DNA of 23,422 bases from Beijerinckiaceae bacterium (GTDB taxonomy: Bacteria; Pseudomonadota; Alphaproteobacteria; Rhizobiales; Beijerinckiaceae). The number at the start of each line of letters is the position of its first letter. The stretch's first letter is position 1. A program made the position numbers and the translations under genes. The stretch lies in contig CANGOK010000013.1 of NCBI GenBank assembly GCA_947455285.1, forward strand, positions 1-23,422, written 5' to 3'. Of the stretch, positions 8,127 to 15,866 are shown one piece after another. Below the pieces are notes generated by a model. The model did no database searches. It was not told the DNA's origin and saw only the letters and a list, made by a program, of their open reading frames with translations.

Positions 8127-9095
8127 ATGGATCGTCGGCAAGTTCTTGGCGCGCTCGGCGCGCTGCCTTTCGCATCGGCAAGCAGCTTCGCCCAAAGCTG
8201 GCCCTCTCAGCCGATCAAGATCATCGTTTCACAAGCAGCGGGCGGCACGCCAGACATTCTCTGCCGCCTCGTCATGGGCGCGGTGGAGAAAGTGATTGGC
8301 CAGAGCATCGTCGTCGAGAACAAGCCCGGCGCAGCCAATATGATCGCAGCGCAGACCGTGGCTCGCTCTGCGCCTGACGGCTACACGCTCTTCTGGGCGA
8401 CCGCTGCAGCGCTCGTGACGAACCCGCATACGTTCAAGACGCTCACCTATAATCCGCAAAAGGATTTCGCACCCGTTGGCAAAGTGGCGGACGGCCCGTT
8501 CCTGTTGCTGGCGCATCCGAGCGTTCCAGTGAAGACGCTTCCCGAATTGATCGCCTATGCGAAGGCGAACCCCGGCAAGCTCAGCATCGCAACGGACGGC
8601 GCCCGCAATTTCTCCGGGCTTCTCGCTGCGTGGATCAACAAGCTCGCGGGCACGGACATCCAGATGGTGCCCTACAACAACATGCCGCAGGGCGTTCAAG
8701 ATACGCTGGCGGGGCGGGTGCAGCTCGTCATCATCGCCATTCCCTCGGCTGCAGGCTTCGTCAAGGACAAGGCTCTCAACCCCATCGCGATCAGCACACG
8801 CACACGCGCGCCGGGCTATGAAAACATCACGCCGATTGCGGAAACATTCCCGGGCTTTGACTTCAGTGGCTGGATGAGCGTCGTCGCGCCTACGAATACG
8901 CCCGAACCAATCGTGCAGAAACTCAACCGCGCGATGGACGAGGCGCTGAAACAACCAGAGATCGTCGGCAAGCTGCGCGAGATAGGTTTCTATACGACTG
9001 GAGCGGGAACAACCGCCGAAACAGCCGCCTTCATCCAGTCGCAATATGACGCCTTCGGACGCATTGTTCAGGAAATCGGCCTGCAGCCGGAGTAA
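8127..9095 (+). CDS. Bug-type (TTT) substrate-binding protein, copy 2, classical form
   Basis: This 322-residue periplasmic receptor is a classical Bug protein: WPSQPIKIIVSQAAGG at the mature N-terminus, then IVVENKPGAANMIAAQTVA and APDGYTLF, the textbook landmarks of the family. It is clearly of a different branch from the other four receptors in this window, which read NMPGAG and KDG in the same places. The leader (MDRRQVLGALGALPFASA) contains a twin arginine followed by a modest hydrophobic stretch and ends near SFAQ, so export by Tat is possible, though Sec cannot be excluded. A strong GGGGGAG site lies about 6 bases before the ATG. It is 63 bp after the Mo-hydroxylase and 10 bp before the CocE-type hydrolase, so likely co-transcribed with both. 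Confidence 0.92.
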   Translation: MDRRQVLGALGALPFASASSFAQSWPSQPIKIIVSQAAGGTPDILCRLVMGAVEKVIGQSIVVENKPGAANMIAAQTVARSAPDGYTLFWATAAALVTNPHTFKTLTYNPQKDFAPVGKVADGPFLLLAHPSVPVKTLPELIAYAKANPGKLSIATDGARNFSGLLAAWINKLAGTDIQMVPYNNMPQGVQDTLAGRVQLVIIAIPSAAGFVKDKALNPIAISTRTRAPGYENITPIAETFPGFDFSGWMSVVAPTNTPEPIVQKLNRAMDEALKQPEIVGKLREIGFYTTGAGTTAETAAFIQSQYDAFGRIVQEIGLQPE

Positions 9096-9105
9096 GCCCG
9101 TTCCC

Positions 9106-10794
9106 ATGGTCAGCGTGAAGCCAAACTATCCCGACGCCTATCTGCGCTCGCCGGTCCCGGCTGACCATGTCAGGTTGCAGGAGAACCTTCGCGCGCCGAT
9201 GCGCGATGGAGTCACGCTAGCCATCGATGTCTATTCGCCAAAGCAAGAGGGCCGCTACCCCGTTCTGCTGTCGCTTTCGCCCTATTCGAAGGACATTCAG
9301 CAAAACCCGCCGCAATGGAGCCACGCCATCGAATCCGGCGCAACCGGGTTCTATGTGTCGCATGGCTATATCCATGTCATTGCGCAGGGTAGAGGTTGCG
9401 GGCTCTCGCAGGGCCAATGGAAGTGGTTTGACGAGAAAGAACGCACCGACGGCTATGATCTGATCGAATGGATCGCGCAGCAGCCTTGGTGCGATGGCAA
9501 TGTCGGCATGATCGGCGATTCCTACTGGAGCTGGAGCCAGTATTTCGCCGCAGCCGCAAGGCCGCCCCATCTGCGCTGCATCTGCCAATGCGACGCCACG
9601 ACCGATCTTTATCGGGACGCTGCCTGGCCCGGCGGCATTTTCAATTCGGCTTTCATGACCGACTGGATCGCCTATCAAACCGCCATGTCCGCATGGCCGG
9701 GCGAGGTCGAGGGCAAGTCCCCGCCCATGAACACGCATTTTGAAATCGCCAATCACCCGGTGGACGGGCCGTGGTGGCGTGAACGGTCTGCGATCACCTA
9801 TGTCGATCAAATAGACGTTCCCGTGATGAGCATCGCGCCGCAGGGCGGGCAGATGCATTTTCGGGGGCAGCTTGCGGGCTATGCGCAAATCAAGGCGCCG
9901 AAGAAGCTGCTCGTGGTTCCGCTAACGGGCTTCTGGTCGCATGTGCGCTATCTCACCCATCCCGCGCTCAATGCGCAGATGTTGCGCTGGTTCGATCACT
10001 GGATGAAGGGCAAGGACACCGGCCTCATGGAGGAGCCGGAGGTGGCGATCTTCGATTCCGGCACGCGAAGCTGGAGCCATGACGTCGCCTATCCGAGCCC
10101 GCGCACGAAATGGACGAATTTCTACCTTGATGGCGCAACCCTGACGCAGACGCCGCCGAGCGGCGCGCAGGAGCCCGACAGCTATCGTCTTCCAGACAGC
10201 TATGCGCTGCATGTGAAGGGCAAGCCTTCGCTCGCCTATGAGAGCGCGCCCCTGCAAGCGCCGCTGCGTCTCGCCGGGCCATTGAGCCTTACTCTTTACG
10301 CCTCATCAAGCCAGATCGATACGCTCTGGTTCATCAACCTTCTTGACGTCGATGGCGATGGCAAGGCGACGGCGCTTAGCCGCGGCATGTTGCGCGCCTC
10401 GTTCCGGGCGGTGGATGAAGATAAATCGCAACCGGGCCAGCCCTGGCATCCCTTCGACAAGATGGAGCCGCTTCAGCCCGGAGGCATCTATGAATTCCAG
10501 ATCGAAATGCGCCCGGTGTTTCATACCTTCAAGCAAGGTCATCGCCTGCAATTGACCATTTCGAGCGAAGACATCCAGTTCAACAATCCGCTGCGCAATA
10601 TCGATGTTCAGCTCCTGCCCTGGCCCGTGGAAAACCGCATCTTCCACGACGCAGCACATCCTAGCCGCCTCGTTCTACCGATTTGCGCGGCTGATGAGAC
10701 GAAGCCCGTGGCGGCGCCTATCAAGGATATCGATTGGCCGCTCGTTCCCGGCCAATGGATGCCTGATACACAGGGCTATCCGTTGAAGGCGTAG
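9106..10794 (+). CDS. CocE/NonD family (S15-type) alpha/beta hydrolase
   Basis: This 562-residue hydrolase belongs to the CocE/NonD family, serine esterases or amidases (cocaine esterase, glutaryl-7-ACA acylase and relatives). The N-terminal part has RAPMRDGVTLAIDVYSP (29-45), the nucleophile elbow MIGDSYWSWSQ with S139, and GFWSHVRYL with H279, all at family positions. The C-terminal jelly-roll domain (from about 330, with LSLTLYASSS and QGHRLQLTISS) is the usual X-Pro-peptidase-like beta domain. The acid residue normally found after the PV-x-x-x-G strand is not seen: IAPQGGQMHFRG has no Asp or Glu. No signal peptide. I chose the ATG at 9106 over an in-frame ATG at 9046, which lies inside the receptor gene. 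The 10-bp gap suggests translational coupling. Confidence 0.9.
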   Translation: MVSVKPNYPDAYLRSPVPADHVRLQENLRAPMRDGVTLAIDVYSPKQEGRYPVLLSLSPYSKDIQQNPPQWSHAIESGATGFYVSHGYIHVIAQGRGCGLSQGQWKWFDEKERTDGYDLIEWIAQQPWCDGNVGMIGDSYWSWSQYFAAAARPPHLRCICQCDATTDLYRDAAWPGGIFNSAFMTDWIAYQTAMSAWPGEVEGKSPPMNTHFEIANHPVDGPWWRERSAITYVDQIDVPVMSIAPQGGQMHFRGQLAGYAQIKAPKKLLVVPLTGFWSHVRYLTHPALNAQMLRWFDHWMKGKDTGLMEEPEVAIFDSGTRSWSHDVAYPSPRTKWTNFYLDGATLTQTPPSGAQEPDSYRLPDSYALHVKGKPSLAYESAPLQAPLRLAGPLSLTLYASSSQIDTLWFINLLDVDGDGKATALSRGMLRASFRAVDEDKSQPGQPWHPFDKMEPLQPGGIYEFQIEMRPVFHTFKQGHRLQLTISSEDIQFNNPLRNIDVQLLPWPVENRIFHDAAHPSRLVLPICAADETKPVAAPIKDIDWPLVPGQWMPDTQGYPLKA

Positions 10795-10812
10795 GATGGC
10801 CGCGCAGGCGCC

Positions 10813-10841
10813 TTGATCATTCCACACAAATCCGTGCTTAT
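10813..10841 (+). promoter_or_regulatory. Weak candidate promoter before the acyltransferase
   Basis: TTGATC (10813-10818), a 17-base spacer and GCTTAT (10836-10841) give four and three of six matches to the sigma-70 boxes. They lie in the 64-bp gap before the acyltransferase, where a separate start of transcription would be expected because the gene is unrelated to the upstream unit. Confidence 0.22.
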
Positions 10842-10858
10842 CGCGGTGCGGCCAAGCT

Positions 10859-12865
10859 ATGGACCGCCTGACAACCATTGGGCCCCCAGTGAAATACAGA
10901 GCCGACATTGATGGATTGAGATCCCTCGCGATCCTGCCGATCGTGCTGTTTCACGCGGGGTTCACGACCTTTTCGGGGGGCTTCGTCGGGGTCGACATTT
11001 TCTTTGTGATCTCGGGCTATCTCATCACGTCGATCATCGCGGGCGAGATGGAGGAGGGACGCTTCAGTCTGTGGCGCTTTTATGAGCGACGGATCAGGCG
11101 CATTTTCCCCGCCCTGCTCGCGATGCTTTTGGCGAGTTCGCTCGCCGCATGGATGCTGCTGTTCCCACTTGATCTGAAGGCCTATGGCGAAAGCGTCGTC
11201 GCCTCGACCGGCTTTTTCGCCAATGTGAGCTTCTGGCGTCAAAGCGGCTATTTCGACACCCAGTCCGACCTGAAGCCTTTGCTGCACACTTGGTCGCTCG
11301 CAGTGGAGGAGCAATTCTATCTGTTCTTCCCGCTATTGCTGCTCGCCTTCCATCGCTGGACGAACAGCAAACGCGTGCTGGTCTGGGCGCTGCTCATCGC
11401 CTCATTCGGTTTGAGCATCTACGGCGTGAATCATTGGCGAGACACCGCCTTTTATCTCATCCCCACGAGAGCGTGGGAGCTTCTTATCGGTTCCGTGCTC
11501 GCGTTGCGGGCGGCGCCAACCTTGCGCAGCTATTCGCTGCGCGAGGCGCTCGCCGCGCTTGGCCTAGCGCTGATCCTCATTCCCGTCTTCGCCTATGACA
11601 GCCAGACACCCTTTCCCGGCCTCGCCGCGCTGCCTCCCTGCCTTGGCTCTGCGCTCATCATCTGGACCGGCGACGTCAAGCAACCGACGGGGGTGGCGCG
11701 GCTCTTGATGCTTCGGGGCTTCGTGCTGATTGGGCTCACGTCCTATTCGCTTTATCTGTGGCACTGGCCGGTGATCGTGTTCAGCCACCACTGGTCGCTT
11801 GAGGCGCACGGCGCGGGTGAAAAGGCTGCTCTGGTGGTCGCATCCTTCGTCTGCGCCGCAGCGTCATGGCGATGGATCGAAGGGCCAACGCGCAAGCTCG
11901 GCGCAAAGGTCTCGCAACTGACGGTCTTCAAGAGCGCCGCGCTGGCGGCCCTGCTTCTGTTCAGCATTGGAGTGCTCTTCTGGCGCGATGGCTTCATCAA
12001 TCGCTATCCGCCCGCCTTGCAAAAAGTGCTCATGGAGCACGAAACGCAGACCAAGGGATTTCGCGGCCTGATGGAGAGCGCTGGCGGTCAAAGGCGCGAC
12101 GGCCTGCCGCCGGGCGGCTTCGTGACCGGCGACTCCGCCCTGCCCCCACAAGTGGCCATCTGGGGCGACTCGCATGTGGGCGCGATTCTCGACGGTCTGA
12201 CGGAAGCCGCCAAGCCACAGGCGGCGCCGCGCTTCAGCGTCTTCGCGCTTGGAGGGTGCCGGCCCATCGTGGGCGTGTTTCTGGCGGATGATCCGACCAC
12301 GAATTGCAAGACCCACAATGACGCGGTGCTGGCCTACCTCAAGGGGGGGCCTGAGACGAAGGTGATCCTCGTCTCGCGCTGGCCCATCTCGCTGTTTGGC
12401 GATGTGCGCGCCGAAGGCCGCGGCGCCATGCCCGGAACCATCGCAAATACGCCGGGCGTCAGTCTTTCGCAGGCGGAGGCCATGGCGCTGTTCAGCGAGG
12501 CTCTGGGACACACGATTGATGCGCTGCAGGCGGCGGGAAAGGAAGTCGTCCTGATCGACTCCATCGTCGATCTCCCCGTCAACGCGCCGCATCTGACGTT
12601 CAAACGACTGATGCGAGAACCGAACGCTGGCGCGATGGTCTGGGATGCGCGTCCCTATCAGGAACGCTTCGGAGTGGCGGAAAATTTGCTGGCGGACTTG
12701 CAGAAAACCCGCACATTCCGACGCATTCGCCCGCGCGATGCGCTGTGCGAGGAGTGGCGCTGCGCATATTACCGTGATGGTCAGTTGCTCTATACGGACA
12801 ACAACCATTTGAGCGAGGCGGGCGCCAGGATGCTGGCGCCCTTGCTGCGCGAGGCGTTGCGGTGA
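10859..12865 (+). CDS. Membrane acyltransferase (acyltransferase-3) with C-terminal SGNH domain
   Basis: This 668-residue inner-membrane protein is of the OafA/YrhL type and probably O-acetylates a surface or periplasmic glycan. Residues 12-375 form the acyltransferase-3 domain with about ten hydrophobic helices: YRADIDGLRSLAILP, catalytic-type FHAG (H32), GGFVGVDIFFVISGYLI and HTWSLAVEEQFYLFFP are all family hallmarks. Residues about 430-668 form an SGNH esterase-like domain with AIWGDSHVGAIL (GDSH at 436-439) and the terminal DNNHLSEAGARM block (D647, H650). The start is uncertain: the ATG at 10859 has no clear ribosome site, and a GTG at 10889, giving the common start sequence VKYRADIDG, is also possible. 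It does not fit the catabolic theme and converges with the VOC gene 12 bp away. Confidence 0.93.
   Translation: MDRLTTIGPPVKYRADIDGLRSLAILPIVLFHAGFTTFSGGFVGVDIFFVISGYLITSIIAGEMEEGRFSLWRFYERRIRRIFPALLAMLLASSLAAWMLLFPLDLKAYGESVVASTGFFANVSFWRQSGYFDTQSDLKPLLHTWSLAVEEQFYLFFPLLLLAFHRWTNSKRVLVWALLIASFGLSIYGVNHWRDTAFYLIPTRAWELLIGSVLALRAAPTLRSYSLREALAALGLALILIPVFAYDSQTPFPGLAALPPCLGSALIIWTGDVKQPTGVARLLMLRGFVLIGLTSYSLYLWHWPVIVFSHHWSLEAHGAGEKAALVVASFVCAAASWRWIEGPTRKLGAKVSQLTVFKSAALAALLLFSIGVLFWRDGFINRYPPALQKVLMEHETQTKGFRGLMESAGGQRRDGLPPGGFVTGDSALPPQVAIWGDSHVGAILDGLTEAAKPQAAPRFSVFALGGCRPIVGVFLADDPTTNCKTHNDAVLAYLKGGPETKVILVSRWPISLFGDVRAEGRGAMPGTIANTPGVSLSQAEAMALFSEALGHTIDALQAAGKEVVLIDSIVDLPVNAPHLTFKRLMREPNAGAMVWDARPYQERFGVAENLLADLQKTRTFRRIRPRDALCEEWRCAYYRDGQLLYTDNNHLSEAGARMLAPLLREALR
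12820..12841 (+). other. Perfect 9-bp hairpin at the 3' end of the acyltransferase gene
   Basis: GGGCGCCAG (12820-12828) and CTGGCGCCC (12833-12841) pair perfectly around the loop GATG, 24 bp before the gene's end. No T-run follows on either strand, so it is not a standard terminator. It could protect the transcript end or slow polymerase where two genes converge with 12 bp between them, or simply reflect codon choice. Confidence 0.4.
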
Positions 12866-12877
12866 AAGCCCCTCGGC

Positions 12878-13684
12878 TTACTCGTCGGTGATGTCGATCC
12901 AGACGGCGCCGGGGTCGGCGATTTGCATCTTGCCGGTCGCCGTGCGCGCGAGGAAATCGCGACGGGCGTTGGATTCCTTGCTGCCGCCGAGCGGCATAGG
13001 CGCGAGATAGGGATTGGAGCCCGCAACGCTGGCCATATGCTCCTTGAATGCGTCCATGCTCTCGACCTTGAAGCCGATATGGTCAGGTCCTGGACGCTTG
13101 ATGGACATGCCCACGAAGATCGGGATGGACCAAGGCAGGATGGAGAGCGTCACGCGCCCATCGGTCAGGTGCCAGCCATCGGGACCACCCTTCTTGAGCT
13201 CCAGCTCGAAGACCTCGGCGTAGAATTCCGCGCAGGCTTCGGCGTTGAGCGTGCGGATGGCGAACTTGTTGAGATAGCGATCCTGCGTCCAAGCCTTCTC
13301 GGCCTGAACGGCGTAGATTTCGTTCAGCTTGCTGGTCTTCTCGGCGAGATCGAAGATGTTGCCGTCGGGATCATGCCCGGAATATTGCGCGAAAGGCCGC
13401 GTCGATGGGCGCTGCACAATATTGGCCTTGGGGAACTTCTTCTGCATGCGCTCCAGCGCGGCGTCGATGCTGTCGACCTTCATGCCGAAGTGATCGAGCC
13501 CGCCCACATAGCCGTCGCGCAACGGATTGATGTTCATGCCCACATAACCATCGCCCACGGAAATCCCATTGGCGGGACGGCTGACCTTGCCGGAGATCTT
13601 CAATCCGAACATGGCCTCGTAGAATTTGGCCATCATCGGCCAGTTCGGGCTCGTCATGGCCATGTGGTTGATCTGAGCGAACAT
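12878..13684 (-). CDS. Two-domain VOC (glyoxalase/extradiol dioxygenase-type) protein
   Basis: This 268-residue cytosolic protein is made of two vicinal-oxygen-chelate domains. The first (residues 1-118) has INHMAMTSPNW with H7, LDHFGMKV with H65 and DPDGNIFDLAE with E115, a plausible His-His-Glu metal site. The second (139-268) starts KFAIRTLN without the leading histidine, keeps PDHIGFKV (H202) and ends in VWIDITDE (D264). Thus only the first half appears to carry a full metal set, whereas extradiol dioxygenases carry theirs in the second. Ring cleavage is therefore possible but not shown; a lyase, isomerase or binding role is equally possible. A GGAGGAG site lies about 11 bases before the ATG. 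It stands alone, divergent from the receptor-decarboxylase unit at 13813. Confidence 0.85.
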   Translation of the reverse strand: MFAQINHMAMTSPNWPMMAKFYEAMFGLKISGKVSRPANGISVGDGYVGMNINPLRDGYVGGLDHFGMKVDSIDAALERMQKKFPKANIVQRPSTRPFAQYSGHDPDGNIFDLAEKTSKLNEIYAVQAEKAWTQDRYLNKFAIRTLNAEACAEFYAEVFELELKKGGPDGWHLTDGRVTLSILPWSIPIFVGMSIKRPGPDHIGFKVESMDAFKEHMASVAGSNPYLAPMPLGGSKESNARRDFLARTATGKMQIADPGAVWIDITDE

Positions 13685-13720
13685 GATCTTGGGATCTCCT
13701 CCAAATATTTTGCTGATCTC

Positions 13721-13749
13721 ATATTAGGTGCGGCGCTGCGGCGCGTCGA
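13721..13749 (-). promoter_or_regulatory. Candidate promoter for the VOC gene
   Basis: On the minus strand TCGACG (13744-13749), a 17-base spacer and TAATAT (13721-13726) resemble sigma-70 boxes, with a leader of about 30 bases to the ATG at 13684. It lies in the 128-bp gap shared with the divergent receptor gene. Confidence 0.35.
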
Positions 13750-13758
13750 GAGACCGAG

Positions 13759-13787
13759 TTGACGCATGACGACGCAGGAATGAAAAT
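13759..13787 (+). promoter_or_regulatory. Candidate promoter for the receptor-decarboxylase unit
   Basis: TTGACG (13759-13764), a 17-base spacer and GAAAAT (13782-13787) match five and four of six consensus bases. The leader to the ATG at 13813 would be short (about 20 bases). Confidence 0.38.
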
Positions 13788-13812
13788 GCGCCAAACATGA
13801 GGAACCGCTTTG

Positions 13813-14856
13813 ATGATGGGTCGTTTCCGGCTGGGCGCCGCGCTGTTCGCCCTTGCCGCAGGTTTGGACGCTGCGTCCACCGCCGCTTTTGCGCAGCAGC
13901 AACCTTTCTTCGCAGGCAAGACCATTCAGTTGATCGTTTCGACAGGAACGGGCGGCGGACAAGATGCGAATGCGCGTCTCGTCGCGCGTCACTGGACCAA
14001 TCATATCGCCGGGCGGCCGACGATAGTGGTCAAAAACATGCCCGGCGCAGGCCATTTGCGGGCCGCGAATTACATCGCCAATCAGGCGCCGAAAGACGGC
14101 ACGATGATCGGCGCCATCGTACCCGCGTTCCTGCTGGCGCAGGTGCTTGAAAGCAGCAAAGGCATTCAGTTCGACGCGGCGAAGCTCGCTTGGATCGGCT
14201 CGTCAGCCGCCATCAATTCAACCGTCTATGTCTGGGGCAAGACGCAAGTCCAGAGCATGGAGGACGCGACGCGCCAGCAGGTGCTGATGGGCGCGACGGG
14301 CGCTGGGTCCTATACCCAGATCTATCCCCATATCCTCAACGCCATCATCGGGTCGAAATTCAAGGTGATCGCGGGCTACGCCACCACCAATGACGTGAAC
14401 CTCGCCATGGAGCGCGGAGAGGTGCAGGGGCGCGCGGGCAACAACTTCAACAGCATCCGCATGGAGAATCCCGACTGGCTGCGCGAGGGCAAGATTCGCT
14501 TTCTCGCGCAGGTCGGCCTGAAGCGCGACGCTGACTATCCTGACCTTCCCCTTATGCACGAATTCGGCAAGACGGACGACGACAAGCGCCTGCTTCGTCT
14601 CTTCTCCGCCGACATAGCAGTCGGCCGCCCTTTCATCGGGCCGCCCGGCATGGCGAGCGAAAGGCTGGAGGAGCTTCAACGCTCATTTGAGGAGGCCATG
14701 GCGGACCCAGCCCTCCTCAAGGAGGCCCAAGACATGCACATCGATATCGCCCCCGTAAAGGGCGAGGAATTGCAGGCCATCGTCTCTGACATTGTTTCGA
14801 CGCCGGCCGATGTGGTCACGCGCGCCCGTCAGGCGCTCAGCGATCTCGAGAAATAA
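13813..14856 (+). CDS. Bug-type (TTT) substrate-binding protein, copy 3
   Basis: This 347-residue periplasmic receptor belongs to the same branch as copies 1, 4 and 5. It has a Sec-type leader (MMGRFRLGAALFALAAGLDA, cleavage near AFAQ), then FFAGKTIQLIVSTGTGGG, KNMPGAGHLRAANYI and APKDGTMIGAI. MERGEVQGRAGN and VGRPFIGPPG are shared landmarks further on. I chose the ATG at 13813 (GAGGAA 8 bases upstream) over a TTG at 13810 and the next ATG at 13816. The decarboxylase-like gene follows 20 bp downstream, so the pair forms a two-gene unit in which the receptor may capture the enzyme's substrate. No membrane subunit accompanies it. Confidence 0.9.
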   Translation: MMGRFRLGAALFALAAGLDAASTAAFAQQQPFFAGKTIQLIVSTGTGGGQDANARLVARHWTNHIAGRPTIVVKNMPGAGHLRAANYIANQAPKDGTMIGAIVPAFLLAQVLESSKGIQFDAAKLAWIGSSAAINSTVYVWGKTQVQSMEDATRQQVLMGATGAGSYTQIYPHILNAIIGSKFKVIAGYATTNDVNLAMERGEVQGRAGNNFNSIRMENPDWLREGKIRFLAQVGLKRDADYPDLPLMHEFGKTDDDKRLLRLFSADIAVGRPFIGPPGMASERLEELQRSFEEAMADPALLKEAQDMHIDIAPVKGEELQAIVSDIVSTPADVVTRARQALSDLEK

Positions 14857-14876
14857 ACCGCCTTCAAGGAGCGAAC

Positions 14877-15866
14877 GTGCGCAAACTACCCATCACCATC
14901 GCGACCAATGATTACGACCATTTCCGCGACTTCAAATCCGGCGCGGTCGAAGCGCAGGGCATCGATCCGATCTGGCTTGACCATGAGATCCACGAGATCT
15001 TCACGCGCTTTGCAGCGAAGCGCGAATGGCATGTCAGCGAAATGTCCTTCGCGAAATTCACTGCGCAGGTCTCGCAGGGCGATTGCGACATCATCGGCCT
15101 GCCGGTCTTCGCCTCGCGCGTTTTCCGCTTGTCGTCGATTTATGTGAATGCCGATGCAGGCATCAAGACGCCGGCTGATCTGCGCGGCAAGCGCATAGGC
15201 CTGCCTGAATGGGCGCAGACCGCCGCCGTCTATACGCGTGGCTGGCTTGAGCATGACGCAGGTGTGCCGCTCACCAGCGTCGAATGGGTGCAGGCGGGCA
15301 CGGAAGACAAGGGCCGCACCGAGAAGGTGCCACTGCAATTGCCCAACGGCCTGAAACTGGTGCGCGAGAACGACAAGACGCTCAGCGAAATGATCGTCAC
15401 AGGTGAGGTGGACGCCATCATGTGCGCCAGCCAGCCAAGCCCCTGGCGGCGAGGCGATCAGCGCATCCGTCGCCTGTTCGACAATCCGCGCGCAGAGGAA
15501 GAGGCATGGTTCAAGCGCACGGGCGTCTATCCCATCATGCATGTCATCGCCATGCGCAAAGACATGCTGGAGGAGCATCCATGGGTCGCTCGCAATCTAC
15601 TTCTCGCTTTTGAGGAGTCGAAGAAGCGTTGCATGGCGCGGATCTTCGACGGCGGCGTTTCGCGCTATCCGATCCCCTGGATGAACGATGAGGTCAATCG
15701 GTTGAAGAAACTCTTCGGCGGCGACTTCTATCCCTATGGGATCGAACCCAACCGAAAGACGCTTGAGATGTTCCTGACCTATTGCTTCGAACAGGGCGTG
15801 GCGAAGCGGCTGATGACGCCGGAAGATATTTTCCCTGAAGGCCTCAACCCCTCCGTGAAGACGTGA
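14877..15866 (+). CDS. 4,5-dihydroxyphthalate decarboxylase-like protein
   Basis: This 329-residue protein matches the 4,5-dihydroxyphthalate decarboxylase (Pht5) group, which removes one carboxylate in bacterial phthalate breakdown and has a periplasmic-binding-protein-like fold. Landmarks are ITIATNDYDHFRDFKSG (6-22), VSEMSFAKFTAQVSQGDCD, IIGLPVFASRVFRLSSIYVN and PADLRGKRIGLPEWAQTAAV, in the family order. There is no signal peptide, which fits a cytosolic enzyme rather than a transporter receptor. Start is GTG at 14877 with AAGGAG about 6 bases upstream. It follows a Bug receptor by 20 bp. No phthalate dioxygenase or dihydrodiol dehydrogenase is in the window, so 4,5-dihydroxyphthalate itself is not proven as the substrate; homologues often act on unknown compounds. 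Confidence 0.82.
   Translation: MRKLPITIATNDYDHFRDFKSGAVEAQGIDPIWLDHEIHEIFTRFAAKREWHVSEMSFAKFTAQVSQGDCDIIGLPVFASRVFRLSSIYVNADAGIKTPADLRGKRIGLPEWAQTAAVYTRGWLEHDAGVPLTSVEWVQAGTEDKGRTEKVPLQLPNGLKLVRENDKTLSEMIVTGEVDAIMCASQPSPWRRGDQRIRRLFDNPRAEEEAWFKRTGVYPIMHVIAMRKDMLEEHPWVARNLLLAFEESKKRCMARIFDGGVSRYPIPWMNDEVNRLKKLFGGDFYPYGIEPNRKTLEMFLTYCFEQGVAKRLMTPEDIFPEGLNPSVKT

Noticed and set aside
9046..9105. Earlier in-frame ATG for the CocE-type hydrolase
   Set aside because: It would place 20 residues over the end of the receptor gene and adds no family sequence; the ATG at 9106 fits better.
11864..12808. 314-codon open frame on the minus strand opposite the acyltransferase SGNH domain
   Set aside because: The plus strand encodes clear GDSH and DNNHLS motifs; the antisense product has no family features.
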